From assembly GCA_947184155.2 (NCBI GenBank), contig CAMXCT020001813.1, forward strand, positions 335,907 to 399,906: a stretch of DNA of 64,000 bases, written 5' to 3'. The stretch comes from Cladocopium goreaui (taxonomy: Eukaryota > Sar > Dinophyceae > Suessiales > Symbiodiniaceae). Positions 12,375 through 24,556 of the stretch are shown here, one piece after another. The position numbers and the translations under genes are program-made. The notes beneath the pieces are model-generated. The model did not search any database. It was not told where the DNA came from and saw nothing but the letters and a program-made list of their open reading frames with translations. The first letter of the stretch is position 1, and each line of letters starts with the position of its first letter.

Positions 12375-12375
12375 T
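12150..12375. repeat. TAG/AAGTAGGAAG microsatellite
   Basis: (TAG)n runs, then GTAGGAAGTAGGAA-type repeats and a short (TCG)n island. It lies between the retroelement's N-terminal end and pseudo-LTR copy B. The poly-Leu open frame on the - strand is an artefact of this tract. Confidence 0.95.
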
Positions 12376-12448
12376 GCATTCACATTCTGCTTAGAAAAGC
12401 ATTCCCCGAAGGGTTCATGCCACCTTGACGAATCCAGCATGAATCACA

Positions 12449-12988
12449 CACTTGCTCAGAACAGTCTTTGCGAATTTTGATGTGGAATGCATCTTACGTG
12501 CAAAAACACTCATTAAACCTGACAGGAAAGGGTCGATGACAAGATCCGAGCAGGATCGAAATGTAACATATCCATCTGAACCAAATCGTTCTCCCTCTAT
12601 TGACAGCTGAGAAATACAGATTGCGAAAACCGTACAGGCACTGAGATGACATGGAAAGAAAACTGAGCGTTTGGGTTTGGTTTTGACGTAATTTGAAAAA
12701 GGAATCGGCAAGGTGGTTCTTGGGTTAGCCACGTCCCATCACGGAAACAAAAACTGATGCAGGTACGTCCAGCTGGCCAAGCTGGATATCCCATTTCACT
12801 GGTAGCTTCGTTGGACACAGTCCCAGTGAAATGCTGTGTCCCCCTGCTTGAAATGAAATGAAATAATGCCGACAAAAATCAGGGAAGTTTAACATCTTTT
12901 CCCGTGTCAGAAATAAAATGAAGAAGGACCAGGTAAAATCGGAAGTAGAAGTTTTACATCTTTTCAGATGGTTCACACACACACACAC
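12449..12988. repeat. Direct repeat copy B (upstream pseudo-LTR of the retroelement)
   Basis: Matches 7521-8026 in direct orientation over its whole length, and lies upstream of the element in the element's own direction. It would be the 3' remnant of a 5'-truncated element inserted head-to-tail, a usual arrangement in Penelope-like elements. Past 12988 the flank differs from that of copy A, marking the truncation point. Confidence 0.85.
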
Positions 12989-13276
12989 GCACAAATGCCT
13001 TGCTGAAACTTATTCGAGGGTGACGTACCTACAATCCTGCATCCTATAAGCAGCAAAACCAGTGTGAAAGAGCTTCCTACCTCAAAAGATGAGACACCGA
13101 TGTTGAGATTGGTTGCAGCAAACAGTATGGGGATGGAAGCTTGCTGTCATTTGCATGCTTTTGAACTGGGTATGGGTCAACGCTTGGGTTCTATAAGCCT
13201 CCACAAATGCTTGAGTGGCTGGGCTGCGAAGTGCGAGGCGTGGCATGCCGAGCAAATGTATTTGATCCATCCATAT

Positions 13277-13378
13277 GGGTGTGTCTGAAAATAGTGTACC
13301 CCTAAACCCAATGGTTAATGATCGTTATCCCTATTAAATGGCTATAATTGGGAATATACCCTATTTTCAGACAAACCC
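13277..13378. mobile_element. 102-bp element with 18-bp terminal inverted repeats (family 3)
   Basis: The left end GGGTGTGTCTGAAAATAG (13277-13294) pairs with CTATTTTCAGACAAACCC (13361-13378) with one mismatch. The interior is AT-rich and has no coding frame, so this looks like a non-autonomous inverted-repeat element. Single ends of the same type occur at about 18430 (ATTTTCAGACATACTC), 24430 (ATTTTCAGACACACCC) and 47738 (ATTTTCAGACAGACCC). No target-site duplication is obvious. Confidence 0.7.
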
Positions 13379-13389
13379 ATGTGTATACA

Positions 13390-13980
13390 CATGTACACAT
13401 ATAAATGCTGTATATATATATATAATATGTATACGTAGATTTATATATATGTACACCTCCCAACTCAGCTCACTCTTTTCTGAAGGGCGGGGGCCCATAC
13501 CATGGGCCCAAAAATGGGGTCATGAATTTGGATGCTGGGCTTCTTATACACAACTTTTTGGCCCGGAGTTTGGCCACCCTTTCGCGGCCGCACGACACAA
13601 ACAGGAGCGCTCAGTACGGGCAGCAACGACAGATCCACTGGTATGGGCGCATCCACCAACGCAAACTGGCACCTTTTCCCATGACAAACCTTGTAATTTT
13701 AAAACGGCGAAGACGGAGAAGGCCCTCCTCCACAAAAAATTGCTGCTTGGAGCTCCCCCGAAGAGGCTGACTACTTGTAAATATACAGTCAAACCCGCTG
13801 CTCTTCCTCCATGATGTTTGTGTCAGCTCCTTCAATCTGCATGCTTGCTTCTGAACAGCACGGGCTGCCTTGCCGCTTTTGAGACTTATGTGGTTCCTTT
13901 TCGTTTTGTGCTGCGAATCGGGCCCTTTTTAGGGCTGTGGGCATGCATACATTTTGCCTTCCTGACTCTGTACCCTCAAC
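13390..13980. other. Stretch with no supported gene
   Basis: A (TA)-rich piece at 13408-13450 precedes ~500 bp of mixed composition. This part is open on both strands, but no splice-supported exon could be chosen. Confidence 0.4.
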
Positions 13981-14410
13981 GTATATAGATATATAAGATA
14001 TAAAAAATATAAAACATATATAAGATATATATAAGATATATATATATATAAGATATATATATATATAAGATATATATAAGATATATAAAAAGATATATAT
14101 AAGATATATAAAAAGATATATATAAAAGATATATAAGATAATATATATATATATATATGATATATATAAGAGATATAAGATATATAAGATATATCAGATA
14201 TATAAGATATATATGCATATACATAAACATATACATATACACACATACATATATATATATACATATACATATATACACATATACATATCATATACACATA
14301 TACATATATACACGTACATATATACATATTCAAAGATTCAAACACATAGACATACATAGATATGTATACGTGTATTTACATACATACATGTACATGAGTG
14401 TATGTTATAT
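13980..14410. repeat. TA/TATAAGA and ACATATAC low-complexity tract
   Basis: Repeats of ATATATAAGATATA grading into CATATACACATA. The Tyr/Ile-rich open frames on both strands are products of the repeat. Confidence 0.95.
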
Positions 14411-15305
14411 AATTACACTTTTCTGGATGTTAGAGGTTATCTTTGCATTTTATGGTTTGAAACCCTTCCAACACTCGTGCTGGGCATCCCACAATCTTGA
14501 ACATACATCTTGCAAAGTCATTGGTTGCTATGGTGACTCAATAAACACATTTCAGTCAACGCATTGAAAATCTTTGAAACGAATTGGCTTGAACGCTGAG
14601 GCGCTTCAGCTGGGGAACTTAGCCAAAAAGGGTGGAGGAAAGAAAAATCCGGGATTCACAGCAACAAACCGGATTGAAATGGGGTATTCATGGGATATTA
14701 ATGGGATAATTTCACGAGATGTTTCGGCAATTGCTTTTACTGGAAATCAAGTGCTTGATTAGGGTGGAACATCAGAACCTGGTGAATTGTCGGTAGTTCC
14801 TACCGGCCAGTTGCGCCTGGAAAGTACACATCACTGGATAATCTCACAATGTTTATGAAACATTTGTTATACCATCAGTGATAAAAATTCTTGTTGATCA
14901 AACTTCATGCTTTGCAGGGTACATTTGATATGCTTACACCCCTCATTTTGATCCACCCGGTATTAATTCACCATCAGTGGGGCCCGGTGCCCACCCCCAA
15001 AGTCGTTTAAATCCCCGCTTTGTTTCTTTTTTGTGGGTCCAGGGATGCCAGGTTTTTTTTTGGCAAATCCCATGGCAAATCGCCGTGATATGCCATATCT
15101 CCCCATATTTTCAATGGCCATTGCAAGTATCTAAACTGGAGGTACTGTATCATATGTTTGGCCATATTTTGGGGGCGTATCCCCTTGCATAGCCCTAAAA
15201 AATATCGACCTTTTTTCTATGGTAGGTCCTGGTAGGTACCTCCAACCTAGGTTCCTGAAATGGCGATATTTGTCCCGAATTGTTGTTGGTCCGGGTGATT
15301 CCCAG

Positions 15306-15439
15306 GGCCTTTCTGGAGTTTGGTTGGCTGGCGCGGCAGCTGAAAGCGCCCAAGCAAAAGGAGCTTGGTTTGGTCAAGTCGGGGGATCCGACCCAGAAAT
15401 CTGGGATGGCCATTGCTATGGAAAATGGCCCCATGAGAG
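15306..15439 (+). CDS. Candidate exon of an unrecognised gene
   Basis: Follows a CCCAG acceptor with G as first exon base and ends at a GTGATT donor. It contains AFLEFGWLARQLKAPKQKEL and then GLVKSGDPTQKSGMAIAMEN. Length 134 nt, phases 2 in and 1 out by this model. The last ~30 bases resemble the CTATGGAAAAT core of the inverted-repeat family found just downstream (15471-15498), so the 3' border is uncertain. No family is recognised. Confidence 0.35.
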
Positions 15440-16304
15440 GTGATTTACCTACTAGAAACTAGGGAATTTCCATAGCTATGTTGAACTACCAGCGGGTAGA
15501 CCGGTGATTTTGAGGGGGTGACAGTTTTGACCCATTCCCAATGAGGATCTATGAACACCCAGGGGATTCCCAGGGGAGTTTCTGGGCTGGGATATCATTG
15601 TTTGGTTGATCTGGCGACAAGCAAATGAGGATTTCCTGGAGTCCTCAGCAGCAAAAATTGGGTAGTGAGAAAAAGGTATTGGCTACAGTATCATAGCAAT
15701 CTTGCAGATGCCCACGGGATGCCCACGGGATGCCCACGGGGACATCTGGGGGATGATGGTGATGTCCCATCTGAGGTGAGTTCTTTGTCACCATGGATTT
15801 TCGCTGAGAGAATGGAGGTTTTTTCATGGGAGAATCCTCAACGGTGTATGTTTCAGCCATGTTTGACAGCGGAGGGTATCCTTTAGTAACTTTAGTATCA
15901 CCCATTGTTGGACGGCGGACCTTTACCTGGTGACCATCCTTGGAAGGAGAAGATGAGCTTGGAGTTCACACAATTTCTTTGTGCTCTGCTGGTTTTGCCA
16001 GAAGCCTCCATTGACTTGAAGGCGGGGAGGAGGTTGAGACTGGAGGTTCAGACTGTGCAATACTGGGAATGTGCAGTTGACAGATGATTTCATAGGTCTT
16101 CATGGTTCTCTGGTAGGTTTTCACCAACATTTACACATGTTACGCTCCCTTCCTTCGAGTTGATGTTGGATATAGAGCAGATGGATAAGACTTGCACCAG
16201 AGAGATGGATAGCCCCATTGTAGGTTGGTTCGATCGCCATTTCTTGTCGGTGAAGGCCATTTTGTTTGCTAAAAAATCAGACTCTGGCGGATAACCCATC
16301 CATT

Positions 16305-16460
16305 TTAGCTCAGTTTCTGGACACTTGAGGCAGCCATTTGTCGCACCATCACCTGGGCCTGTTCAAAGCTCAGAGGTTCGGATCGGATCAGAGTCCATTT
16401 CGGATCGATCTGAAGAAGTCGGCTGGTTGCCACCATGTTTCGGCAGGTGATTTTGTGTGA
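16305..16460 (-). CDS. Candidate terminal exon on the - strand, strand uncertain
   Basis: The - strand frame reads through KITCRNMVATSRLLQIDPKW and SFEQAQVMVRQMAASSVQKL to a TAA at 16305-16307, with coding-like amphipathic composition. The + strand of the same bases is also open (contains FWTLEAAICRTITWACSKLR), so direction is not secure. No family is recognised. A spliced-leader-like word lies at its edge (see rejected list). Confidence 0.3.
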   Translation of the reverse strand, partial: SHKITCRNMVATSRLLQIDPKWTLIRSEPLSFEQAQVMVRQMAASSVQKLS

Positions 16461-16589
16461 TTTTTCGGCACAAACCACTCTCAAAAGCTCAAAGTATCCT
16501 GGCAAGAGACCCCAAACAGTGTGGGGGGAGTAAAAGGCTAATGTATTATGATGTTGATGAAGATGTTAACTTTGATGTTGTTGATGTTG

Positions 16590-16672
16590 TTGTTGTTGTT
16601 GATGATGATGATGATGATGACGACGACGACGACGACTCTACGACGACGACGACGACGATGATGATGATGATT

Positions 16673-16715
<43 letters not shown>

Positions 16716-16722
16716 CGAGGAC

Positions 16723-16814
<92 letters not shown>

Positions 16815-17030
16815 CGAGGACGATGATGATGACGACGACGACAATGATGATGATGATGATGATGATGCTGATGCTGATGGTGATGGTGATGGTGGTGATG
16901 ATGGTGATGATGATGATCACGACGACGATGATGATGAGAGGAAGATGATGAGAGGAAGATGATGAGAGGAAAATGATGAGAGGAAGATGATGAGAGGAAG
17001 ATGATGAGAGGAAGACGAGGATGTTGATGT
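16590..17030. repeat. GAT/GAC trinucleotide microsatellite with a GAGGAAGAT minisatellite edge
   Basis: About 330 bp of (GAT)n interrupted by GAC and GGT, then 12-base GATGAGAGGAAG units at 16929-17005. The 163-residue Met-rich frame on + and the 266-residue Ile/Ser frame on - are repeat products. Confidence 0.95.
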
Positions 17031-17110
17031 TAAGGAGGACGAAGATGAGCAGGTTGAGGAGGATGTTGTTGAGGAGGAAGACCGATCCCAAGACCGGGAA
17101 GCACAAATTG

Positions 17111-17400
17111 TGCGAGCCTGCGCAGGCGAAATGCACATGGACAGAGTACAACAACCATTTTGTACGGAAATTTACAGGGAAAACGACCGGGGACACCTCC
17201 GGGGACATCGTTTTGTGCGAGCTGCGCAGTCGAAATGCACATGGACACGTCACAAAAACCATTTTGTACGTAAATTTACAGGGAAAATGCCGGACCCGTA
17301 TCCCGCGACACCCATTTTTGTGTGAGCTTGCGCAGTCGAAACGCACATGGACATGTCACAACAGGCATTTTGTGCGGAAATTCACAGGGAAAAAACCGGA
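17111..17400. repeat. 105-bp tandem repeat, three units
   Basis: Units begin TGCGAG or TGTGAG at 17111, 17216 and 17321, exactly 105 bp apart. Each has CGCAG-CGAAA-GCACATGGAC, CATTTTGT and an AAATTTACAGGGAAAA-like block. Because 105 is divisible by 3, frames stay open across units on both strands, and this should not be taken as coding evidence. Confidence 0.85.
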
Positions 17401-20140
17401 CGCTTCGGATACCACCTCGATTGAACACCGGGCCCTAACACCTACCGTAAGAACTCCTCAGTGTGGACACACTGTTTTGGGAAAAACTCTAATCTCAACC
17501 ATATTTTCCCACATCACAATTCTGAAGCGAAATTTCATGCCGCTGGGCATGGCTGGGCATGGCTGGGCATGGCTTAAAACACAAAAAACACACGAGGTTC
17601 GGGGCAGCTGCACATGGCGTTGCTGGCTGGGGCCATAGCAATTGGCACCTGGCTTGCCCACCCTCCGGCAATCAACCATGGCTGACTGGAAAATCCCTTA
17701 TAGTTGGAGGTTTAATGGGACAAATCATCTATAAATTTAAGAATGGCGGATTTTCCATTGCCATGTTGCCGCAGGGTAAACCCTGATGTTTTTGGTTTTC
17801 TCAGGTATTTCCGACAAGATGCGATGTGAAACATCCAAAGAGTTTCAAGGGTTGACCATCTAAAATAGGGCCAGAAGTTCGAAGGTGTTGTAGCTGCATT
17901 GCGACTGTTGCGGCAGCATCGCTTGTCGCTTCTGAGGTTCCAACTTTGAGTTCAGTGTTGAAGCAGCCGCTTGGGTGAACGGTGTTGGTGATGCTTCAGA
18001 ACCCGGGCCTCATTTAATCATTTGGATGCGTCTCTAAAGGGATGGAATCTGACTGCAAATCTCAATTTCCCTCGTTGACTAAGTTTGGGTTAGATCAACC
18101 ACTTTTAACAAACATATCCCCTTGATCCCTTGATTCTTATCTACGTTTTTCGGCTTGAAACAGGCAATGTTTTTTGCCCCCATTGATTGTTGCTGAATCT
18201 CTCCTTGACTGGCAGTTCACCCACAGTTGCCAGTGATGGTAAATAGGAATCCCTTTTGGCAAAGGTCACAAGTCCGGTAGTCACTGTTTGTAGGTCCAAG
18301 TTACAACTGTTTGATACCCCTCTTTTTGGGCGAAACATGGCCCAGCAGATCATTCTTGCTGCACCCCCAAATCCGATGCTGGGCCATCATCATTTTCCCA
18401 ACATCAAATGGCCATTTGGGGAGTATGCCCATTTTCAGACATACTCAAATATCATATCAAGTCAATTAATCAGTTATATATATATATACATATATCTTAT
18501 ATCTCATTGTATCACTATGATATTCCTATATTGCACCCGTTTGATACCTGAAGTCTGGGGGGTTGAAGCCACCAACTACCACTGGTTCTTTTTCAAGGCG
18601 AAACATCTTCTTGAAAACCTGCGCCACAGTGACTCTGGTGAATATGACCAAGTGCCACGAGCTTCTGGGCCTGCAGATGGGCGGCCGTTTTCGGTTTGGT
18701 TGAGTTTTTGTTTGTTGGATTTTCCAAAGAATATGCGTGACGCTTGAGGTTTTCAGGGTTTGGTGTGTAGAAAAGAGTAAATCATGGGAATGAAAGCTGT
18801 ATCTCAAGGGATACCCGCAGTACACGTCGTATACTTTTTACACCAATGGGCTGACCCACAAGACCAATTCAAAGGCACCGCTAGCCGCTAGACTTCTGGA
18901 GCTGAGAAGCTTCGGGCGACTGTTGAGCATGTCGACCCAAGGGCTGGACTCCACCATTGGAAGTCAGCAGTTTTGCAATGTTTTGCAGTTTTGGTGGACT
19001 CAGATAGACTTCGTGCCAGTTTCTTTGTTGAAAGTTTTTGTTTGAGACCCACGATGAATTCCTCGAATTCAGATCATGTCATGATGCCGCTCTCACTGGG
19101 ACGGAGGCCAGTGAAGGACGTTTTGACCAGGATGGATGCAGGGGCTCCTAGTGACCAAGGCAGCACTAACCCCAAACCCGTTGATGGATCAAAATTTGGG
19201 GCATCACCAGCCTGCAACTGCAGGCCCAAGTGGGTCAACAGCTGCTTATGTTTGTTGGAAGTTGAAGGGACAAAGTTATTTACAGGACCCTGAAGGTATT
19301 TTTTGGGGCTAAATCCCTGCAGAGGCATCACATGATATCCCCACCATCCCCATTTCACCATTGGTTTTACATGGTTTTACTATGTTTTACTGTTGAAATT
19401 GACTATATTTGGAAGATTTTGGGTTCCACCATTTTAGGAAAATCCATCATTTGGAGGTTTCAAAGCCATGGTTTCATTCCAAAACACATCCCAGGCCCAA
19501 GCGACTTTGGTGGAACATTTGGGCATCCCTGACGATGACTTGTCGGGGACCATAGTTGGACCTTTCAGGATGCCAATGACTGGACCTTTCAGAAAGATAT
19601 CTTCATTACTTGAATCATCTTGAATCTCATAAAATTATATAAAATTATATAAAAAAGATCTATTTGCCGCCTGGCTTCTCATATCATGACACCGCCGCTC
19701 TCACCTCTCCGGTTGAATCTGGCCTGCAGGATCTACTACACTTTGATGTTGACCACAAGCTTGTCGAGGTCCCGAGCAGTCACAAAACACCTGGCTTGAA
19801 AAGCTTGCCCACGGGCATGAACCGCCTTCTACATCTTTGTTGTTTCTATCATTGTTACATGTTGCCAAATTGCTGAACATCCAGCAATTTGGTGGTTTAA
19901 ACATATTTAAGCTAGCAAACATTCTCAACCATTTTTTCGGAGTCACTCACTCTCGAGCACCAGCAACTCTGACCAACCTCAAACTGGAATGGAGCATCAT
20001 CTGCGCGAAGCCGCGAACCACTGTTTCTCACTTCGCAAACCCAAACCATAATCAACTTGGGATGATTCGCATCGCAGAATTGACCCAAACATCAATTGGA
20101 TTTCATGTAAATTTTCTATGCTTTGCTTCGTGATTTGCTG
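17400..20140. other. Stretch with no secure gene
   Basis: Intron- or spacer-like sequence. It holds a family 1 inverted-repeat motif (about 17748-17781), three GGGCATGGCT copies (17546-17572), a short TA tract (18475-18500) and scattered exon-like islands (for example 18600-18740) without a clear pair of splice sites. Confidence 0.4.
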
Positions 20141-20149
20141 CCCAACTCC

Positions 20150-20450
20150 ACATGGCAAATTCTGTTCCGTCGGTGGATCCAGCAGGACCACCGCTCAACG
20201 CTTGGCACTGAAGAAGTGTGGGGCAGTGGAGGAATTGGTGCACCTCCTTCAGATGACCTACAGCGTCCCTCGGACCTGAAACGTGGAGCTGCGAGGCAAC
20301 GAGACAGGGAATCACCGAGTTCTAGGGGTTTGATGTGTAGGAAAGCCATGGAACCATGGAAAGCCTGGATTTCGGTGTTGGGGTTGTCACTCACTGAGTC
20401 GATTTGGAGTGAAAAATGAAGGTCTGAACCCCCTCGTTGGATTGTCCCAG
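20150..20450 (+). CDS. Possible exon, frame and strand uncertain
   Basis: A GC-rich island open in several frames. One + frame contains RLALKKCGAVEELVHLLQM, which resembles the second and third helices of an armadillo repeat, but a single repeat is too little for a family call. Another + frame and a - frame are also open through the same bases, and no neighbouring exon fixes the phase. Confidence 0.25.
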
Positions 20451-20859
20451 CCATGAGTCATATGCCTTTCCTGAAACTCTTCCCTTGAGCTAATTCTAGG
20501 CTCGCTGTGAAGATTCCGAAGTTTGGCCCTGGGTCAGTTCACTATGGTAGCCTGGTGAACATTAAAATCCGTGACAAATGGATGTTGATGAAATATGGTA
20601 CCTTCTGGTTATTTGACGTATCGATGGAAAATCACTATTTTAATTGAATTGGCAATCATTATATATCATCTGTGAATGAGCCATTTACTATAGCTATGTT
20701 CAATAGCCAGAGGGTATATATAATTGGTTTTCACATGTCCCCATGAGTAGAATATCTCTGCAACGTCAGCGGTTGGCATGCATGGGCACATTTACATCAA
20801 TAAATCGATGAACAAGCAGAAGGACAGCGAAGAACAATATCACACATCATTCACAATAT

Positions 20860-21710
20860 ACACATAATATATATGTATATCTATACATTATATATATATA
20901 CATAATATATATATATATACATAATATATATATATATACATAATATATATAGATATATACATATGCATACATAAGAGTTACATATATATACATATATACA
21001 ATATATATATATATATATACATAATATATATATATATACATAATATATATATATATATACACATAATATATATACAATATATGTATATAATAAATAAATA
21101 AATATATATATATATACATAATATATATATACATAATATATATATATACATAATATATATATACATAATATATATATATACATGATATATATACACATAA
21201 TATATATAATATACGCATTATATATATATGCATAATATATATAATATACATAATATATATAATATACATAATATATATATAATATACATAATATATATAA
21301 TATACATAATATATATATATACATTATATATATATATTTATATTCACATAACATATATATATATATATATGAATATTGATAGTATATATATATATATTCA
21401 TAATATATATATACATATATATATATATTCATAGTATATATATATATATATTCATAATTTATATATATATATATATATTATGAATATATATATATATATT
21501 TATATTCATAATATATATATATATTCATAATATATATATATATTCATAATATATATATATATATATTATACACATACATTATATTGATACATGTATAATA
21601 TATATATATATTCATAATATATATCTATCTATATATATATTATACACATACATTATATTTCTACATGTATAATATATATATATATAATATTATATATATG
21701 TATATCCACT
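20860..21710. repeat. 850-bp TA-rich satellite-like tract
   Basis: Irregular units of about 16-24 bases such as ATATATATACATAATA and TATTCATAATATATA. Tyr/Ile-rich open frames on both strands are artefacts. The tract ends a few bases before an exon-like island at 21720. Confidence 0.95.
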
Positions 21711-21719
21711 GCCTCCCAG

Positions 21720-22725
21720 GAGAGCAAGGATCACCTGTTGGCCGAGCTGGCCAGCAGCGTTGGGCAGCTGTGTAATGAGGAGGAGCAGCACCAGGGTTGA
21801 TGAGTTTGGACCCAGAAGAGGCTGGTCACGTGGCTAGACATTGACAGTGTTTCACAGGAATCCCAATAGTTACGAACTGATTCAGGATTTCGCAACCATC
21901 CACAGTATGTATAGATATGTTGAGTATTTAAGCCATGTAGAACAGAGATTGAATATTAACAATATTAAATACCTGCAAGAAGGGTTCCCAAATGAATCAG
22001 TTTACAATTAGAAACGGTTCTTCTGGGGGTATTTCATAGTAGGGGAACTCTTGCTTACAGGAGGGCGCAAAAAGTTCAGTTTTGAACTCCCAAGAAGGAT
22101 TTCTACATATATGTATATATATATACATACATATTTTGTCATCATAAAGAATTGGGACTGAACTGGCGCGAGGTTTTGCTCCATGCTTTGCTGAGGAAAA
22201 TTTATCATCCCTGGACTCCAGGACATTCGATGCAGTATGGCGGAAGCAAAGCACCTCGGTACGAAAACGTGGGTTGGCCAACTGGTTAGGGTACCAGAGG
22301 TGCTACTGTGATCATCGAACGGGTCGCAGCATGTAACTGCAGAGGCACCTTAGGAACTCAAGGGATCATCCCGAAGCAACTGGAGACCGGCTGATTGTCA
22401 TCAGGGATCTTACCATGGCGGAGATCAACAAAGAAAGTGCCTAGATCAACTAGGGTTCATGGTAGATTGGTAGATGTATCTACAAGACTATCATTTATAG
22501 CCTATAATAGGGTTAAAAGTTAAAACGCCTATCATTTATAGCATAAGCTTTGAGAGATAGAATACAAACTTCCGGACTATACACCTACTTTCCACACGTG
22601 TGCATTCTGGCCTTCGTTTCTGTCAACCACAACGATTTGCCGAGCCGAGGGTCTTCCGGCGTTTGCTGAGCCTCTACACCGACTACCCGTGCAGTTCTCG
22701 TTTGAGGCCTGGCGGTCTGCTGAGA
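21720..22725 (+). CDS. Candidate exon pair of an unrecognised gene
   Basis: Exon 21720-21795 follows a CTCCCAG acceptor, begins with G, reads ESKDHLLAELASSVGQLCNE and on, and ends at a GT donor in phase 1. A second island from 22645 after a CCGAG acceptor joins in phase and reads AEGLPAFAEPLHRLPVQF and on; its donor is unclear. The first exon has an amphipathic-helix look. No family is recognised. The bases between are intron-like, with a TATATG tract near 22110. Confidence 0.4.
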
Positions 22726-23160
22726 TGGCAATCGGGACTCAATCTATTGATTTTATCTATGATTGTCTAATTGAAATCCAAGATTTTGAACTTCGAAGCA
22801 AGATAACCCTCACCCCGTTGCCACGGACGTGCCAGGGCAAAGCTAATGTTTGCCATTCGGCAGCCGGGGGCACCCAGCCATTGCTGGTTGATCTCACTAT
22901 TTCTTGTGGGAGAATATCAAGCAATCAATAATGAACACTGGTAACAATGATATCACACATTGCTGATTGATTGCTGATTGATTGCTGATTCATATCCTCC
23001 AAGAGATCCTGATTTCAACGGTTTATGCCCAGCTTGGGATGTGCTGTGAAACCAGGTTCTGCATTGCTGGCAGTTCCACATCAGAATCCTTGCGGGATGT
23101 CGGAGAGCCCAGAAACCCATGGTTTTATATCCACAAATTTGGGGGTTTCCTAAGTCATGG

Positions 23161-23229
23161 GGGTACCCCAATAGCTGGATGGTTTATAATGGAAGATTCT
23201 ATGAAAATGGATGATAACTAGGGGTTCCC
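23161..23229 (+). mobile_element. ~70-bp inverted-repeat element (family 4), copy 1
   Basis: Starts GGGTACCCC and ends GGGGTTCCC. It contains TGGATGGTTTATA and AAAATGGATGAT and matches the reverse complement of 57598-57666 along its length. Non-coding. Confidence 0.6.
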
Positions 23230-23989
23230 AAATAGACAGGTTTCCTGCGATTTCTTACTTCAATCAAGTCTCGGAATTCAAGTTTCACCCGAGAATTCCT
23301 GCGTCGGGTTCGACATGGCCAAGGGCTGACCAAACATTCGATTTGGGTTTCAACCTGACCCCAGAGCGGGTGACGTGTATATAGACCATTATAGACCCAG
23401 TACTGAACCACGCTCAATGTTACATTTTTAGAAAGCGTAGAATCTTGTTCCCCCCTGGGATGCCAAAGGCTCAATGACCCCTCTCAAAGAACCAGTAGAA
23501 AATCAAGCCACAACAAGGAAAACATACTCATTCTGAGGCTTCTATCTCCATTTTCCGGGGTCCGGGTCATCATTTTTCGGGAAAAGAACAAAAAAGTCCT
23601 CTGCAGATGATCTCCAAAGTCATCAACTTGCCTTGTAAATGGGCGATTTCACACATATATATATATATATATTCACAGCTTCAGGGGATATTACCTAAGT
23701 TTTGACTTGTATAAATAAAGTACCTTAAAAATCTTAAAAAGTTAAGACAACAAAACCACATTTCTAAGGCTCCAAATGACTCTCGATCAATACCTATTAA
23801 TACAGTTTCTTGGATCAAGATCCATCTAGCCATTTCGATGTGACCACCACATCGCAAGTGACAAAATGCACAGTTTTGGCGAGTTCAGTTTTCGCTGAGC
23901 CCAGGATGTAGCTCCTATACTGCCGCAGGTGATCGAGGAGATGGGGTCTTAACCATCTACACTGGAGATATAGAATGGGGACATATGTG

Positions 23990-24230
23990 TGTATATATAT
24001 ATTATTGTTGTTATTGTTATTATTATTATTATGATTATAATATATATATATAGATATATGTACATATATCATATATGTACATATATCATATATGTACATA
24101 TATCATATATGTACATATATCATATATGTACATATATCATATATGTACATATATATATATATGTACACATATGTATATATATATATACATACATATGTAC
24201 ACATATGTATATATATATATACATGTATGA
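23990..24230. repeat. TA/CATATATGTA tract
   Basis: Repeated GTACATATATCATATAT units. Open frames here are artefacts of the repeat. Confidence 0.95.
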
Positions 24231-24556
24231 CCAAGGATGATCTGGGGGGGGAGCCTCAGATCCAAAGGAGCTGTCAGAGCTGGTTGGAGCCTCAGTAGCG
24301 CCCATGGTATGCCGCATGACTGGGTTAGGTGACACTCTCCGCTGGATATGGGATTTATGGATAATATACACAAAAAATCATATTTCTTCATATTTACATT
24401 TATGTTCATTGATTCAAGTTTGTACAGATTATTTTCAGACACACCCACCTGGCATATAGTTTCTTATATATAAAGCCATGACCCATTAAACCACAATGTT
24501 TGTTGCTTAAGCTTCCCATATATATTCTGTATTCCCTTTTGTCAACGGATCGCCAG

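Noticed and set aside
16288-16311. Spliced-leader-like word (CCATTTTAGCTCAG) resembling the dinoflagellate leader end CCATTTTGGCTCAAG
   Set aside because: It has mismatches, lacks the preceding CCGTAG and has no gene start next to it; probably chance.
16457-17346. Long poly-Met/Asp and poly-Ile/Ser frames
   Set aside because: Direct products of the GAT microsatellite on the two strands.
20847-21434. Tyr/Ile-rich frames up to 183 codons
   Set aside because: TA-repeat artefacts; the same type recurs at 13.9-14.3, 24.0-24.3 and 48.4-48.7 kb.
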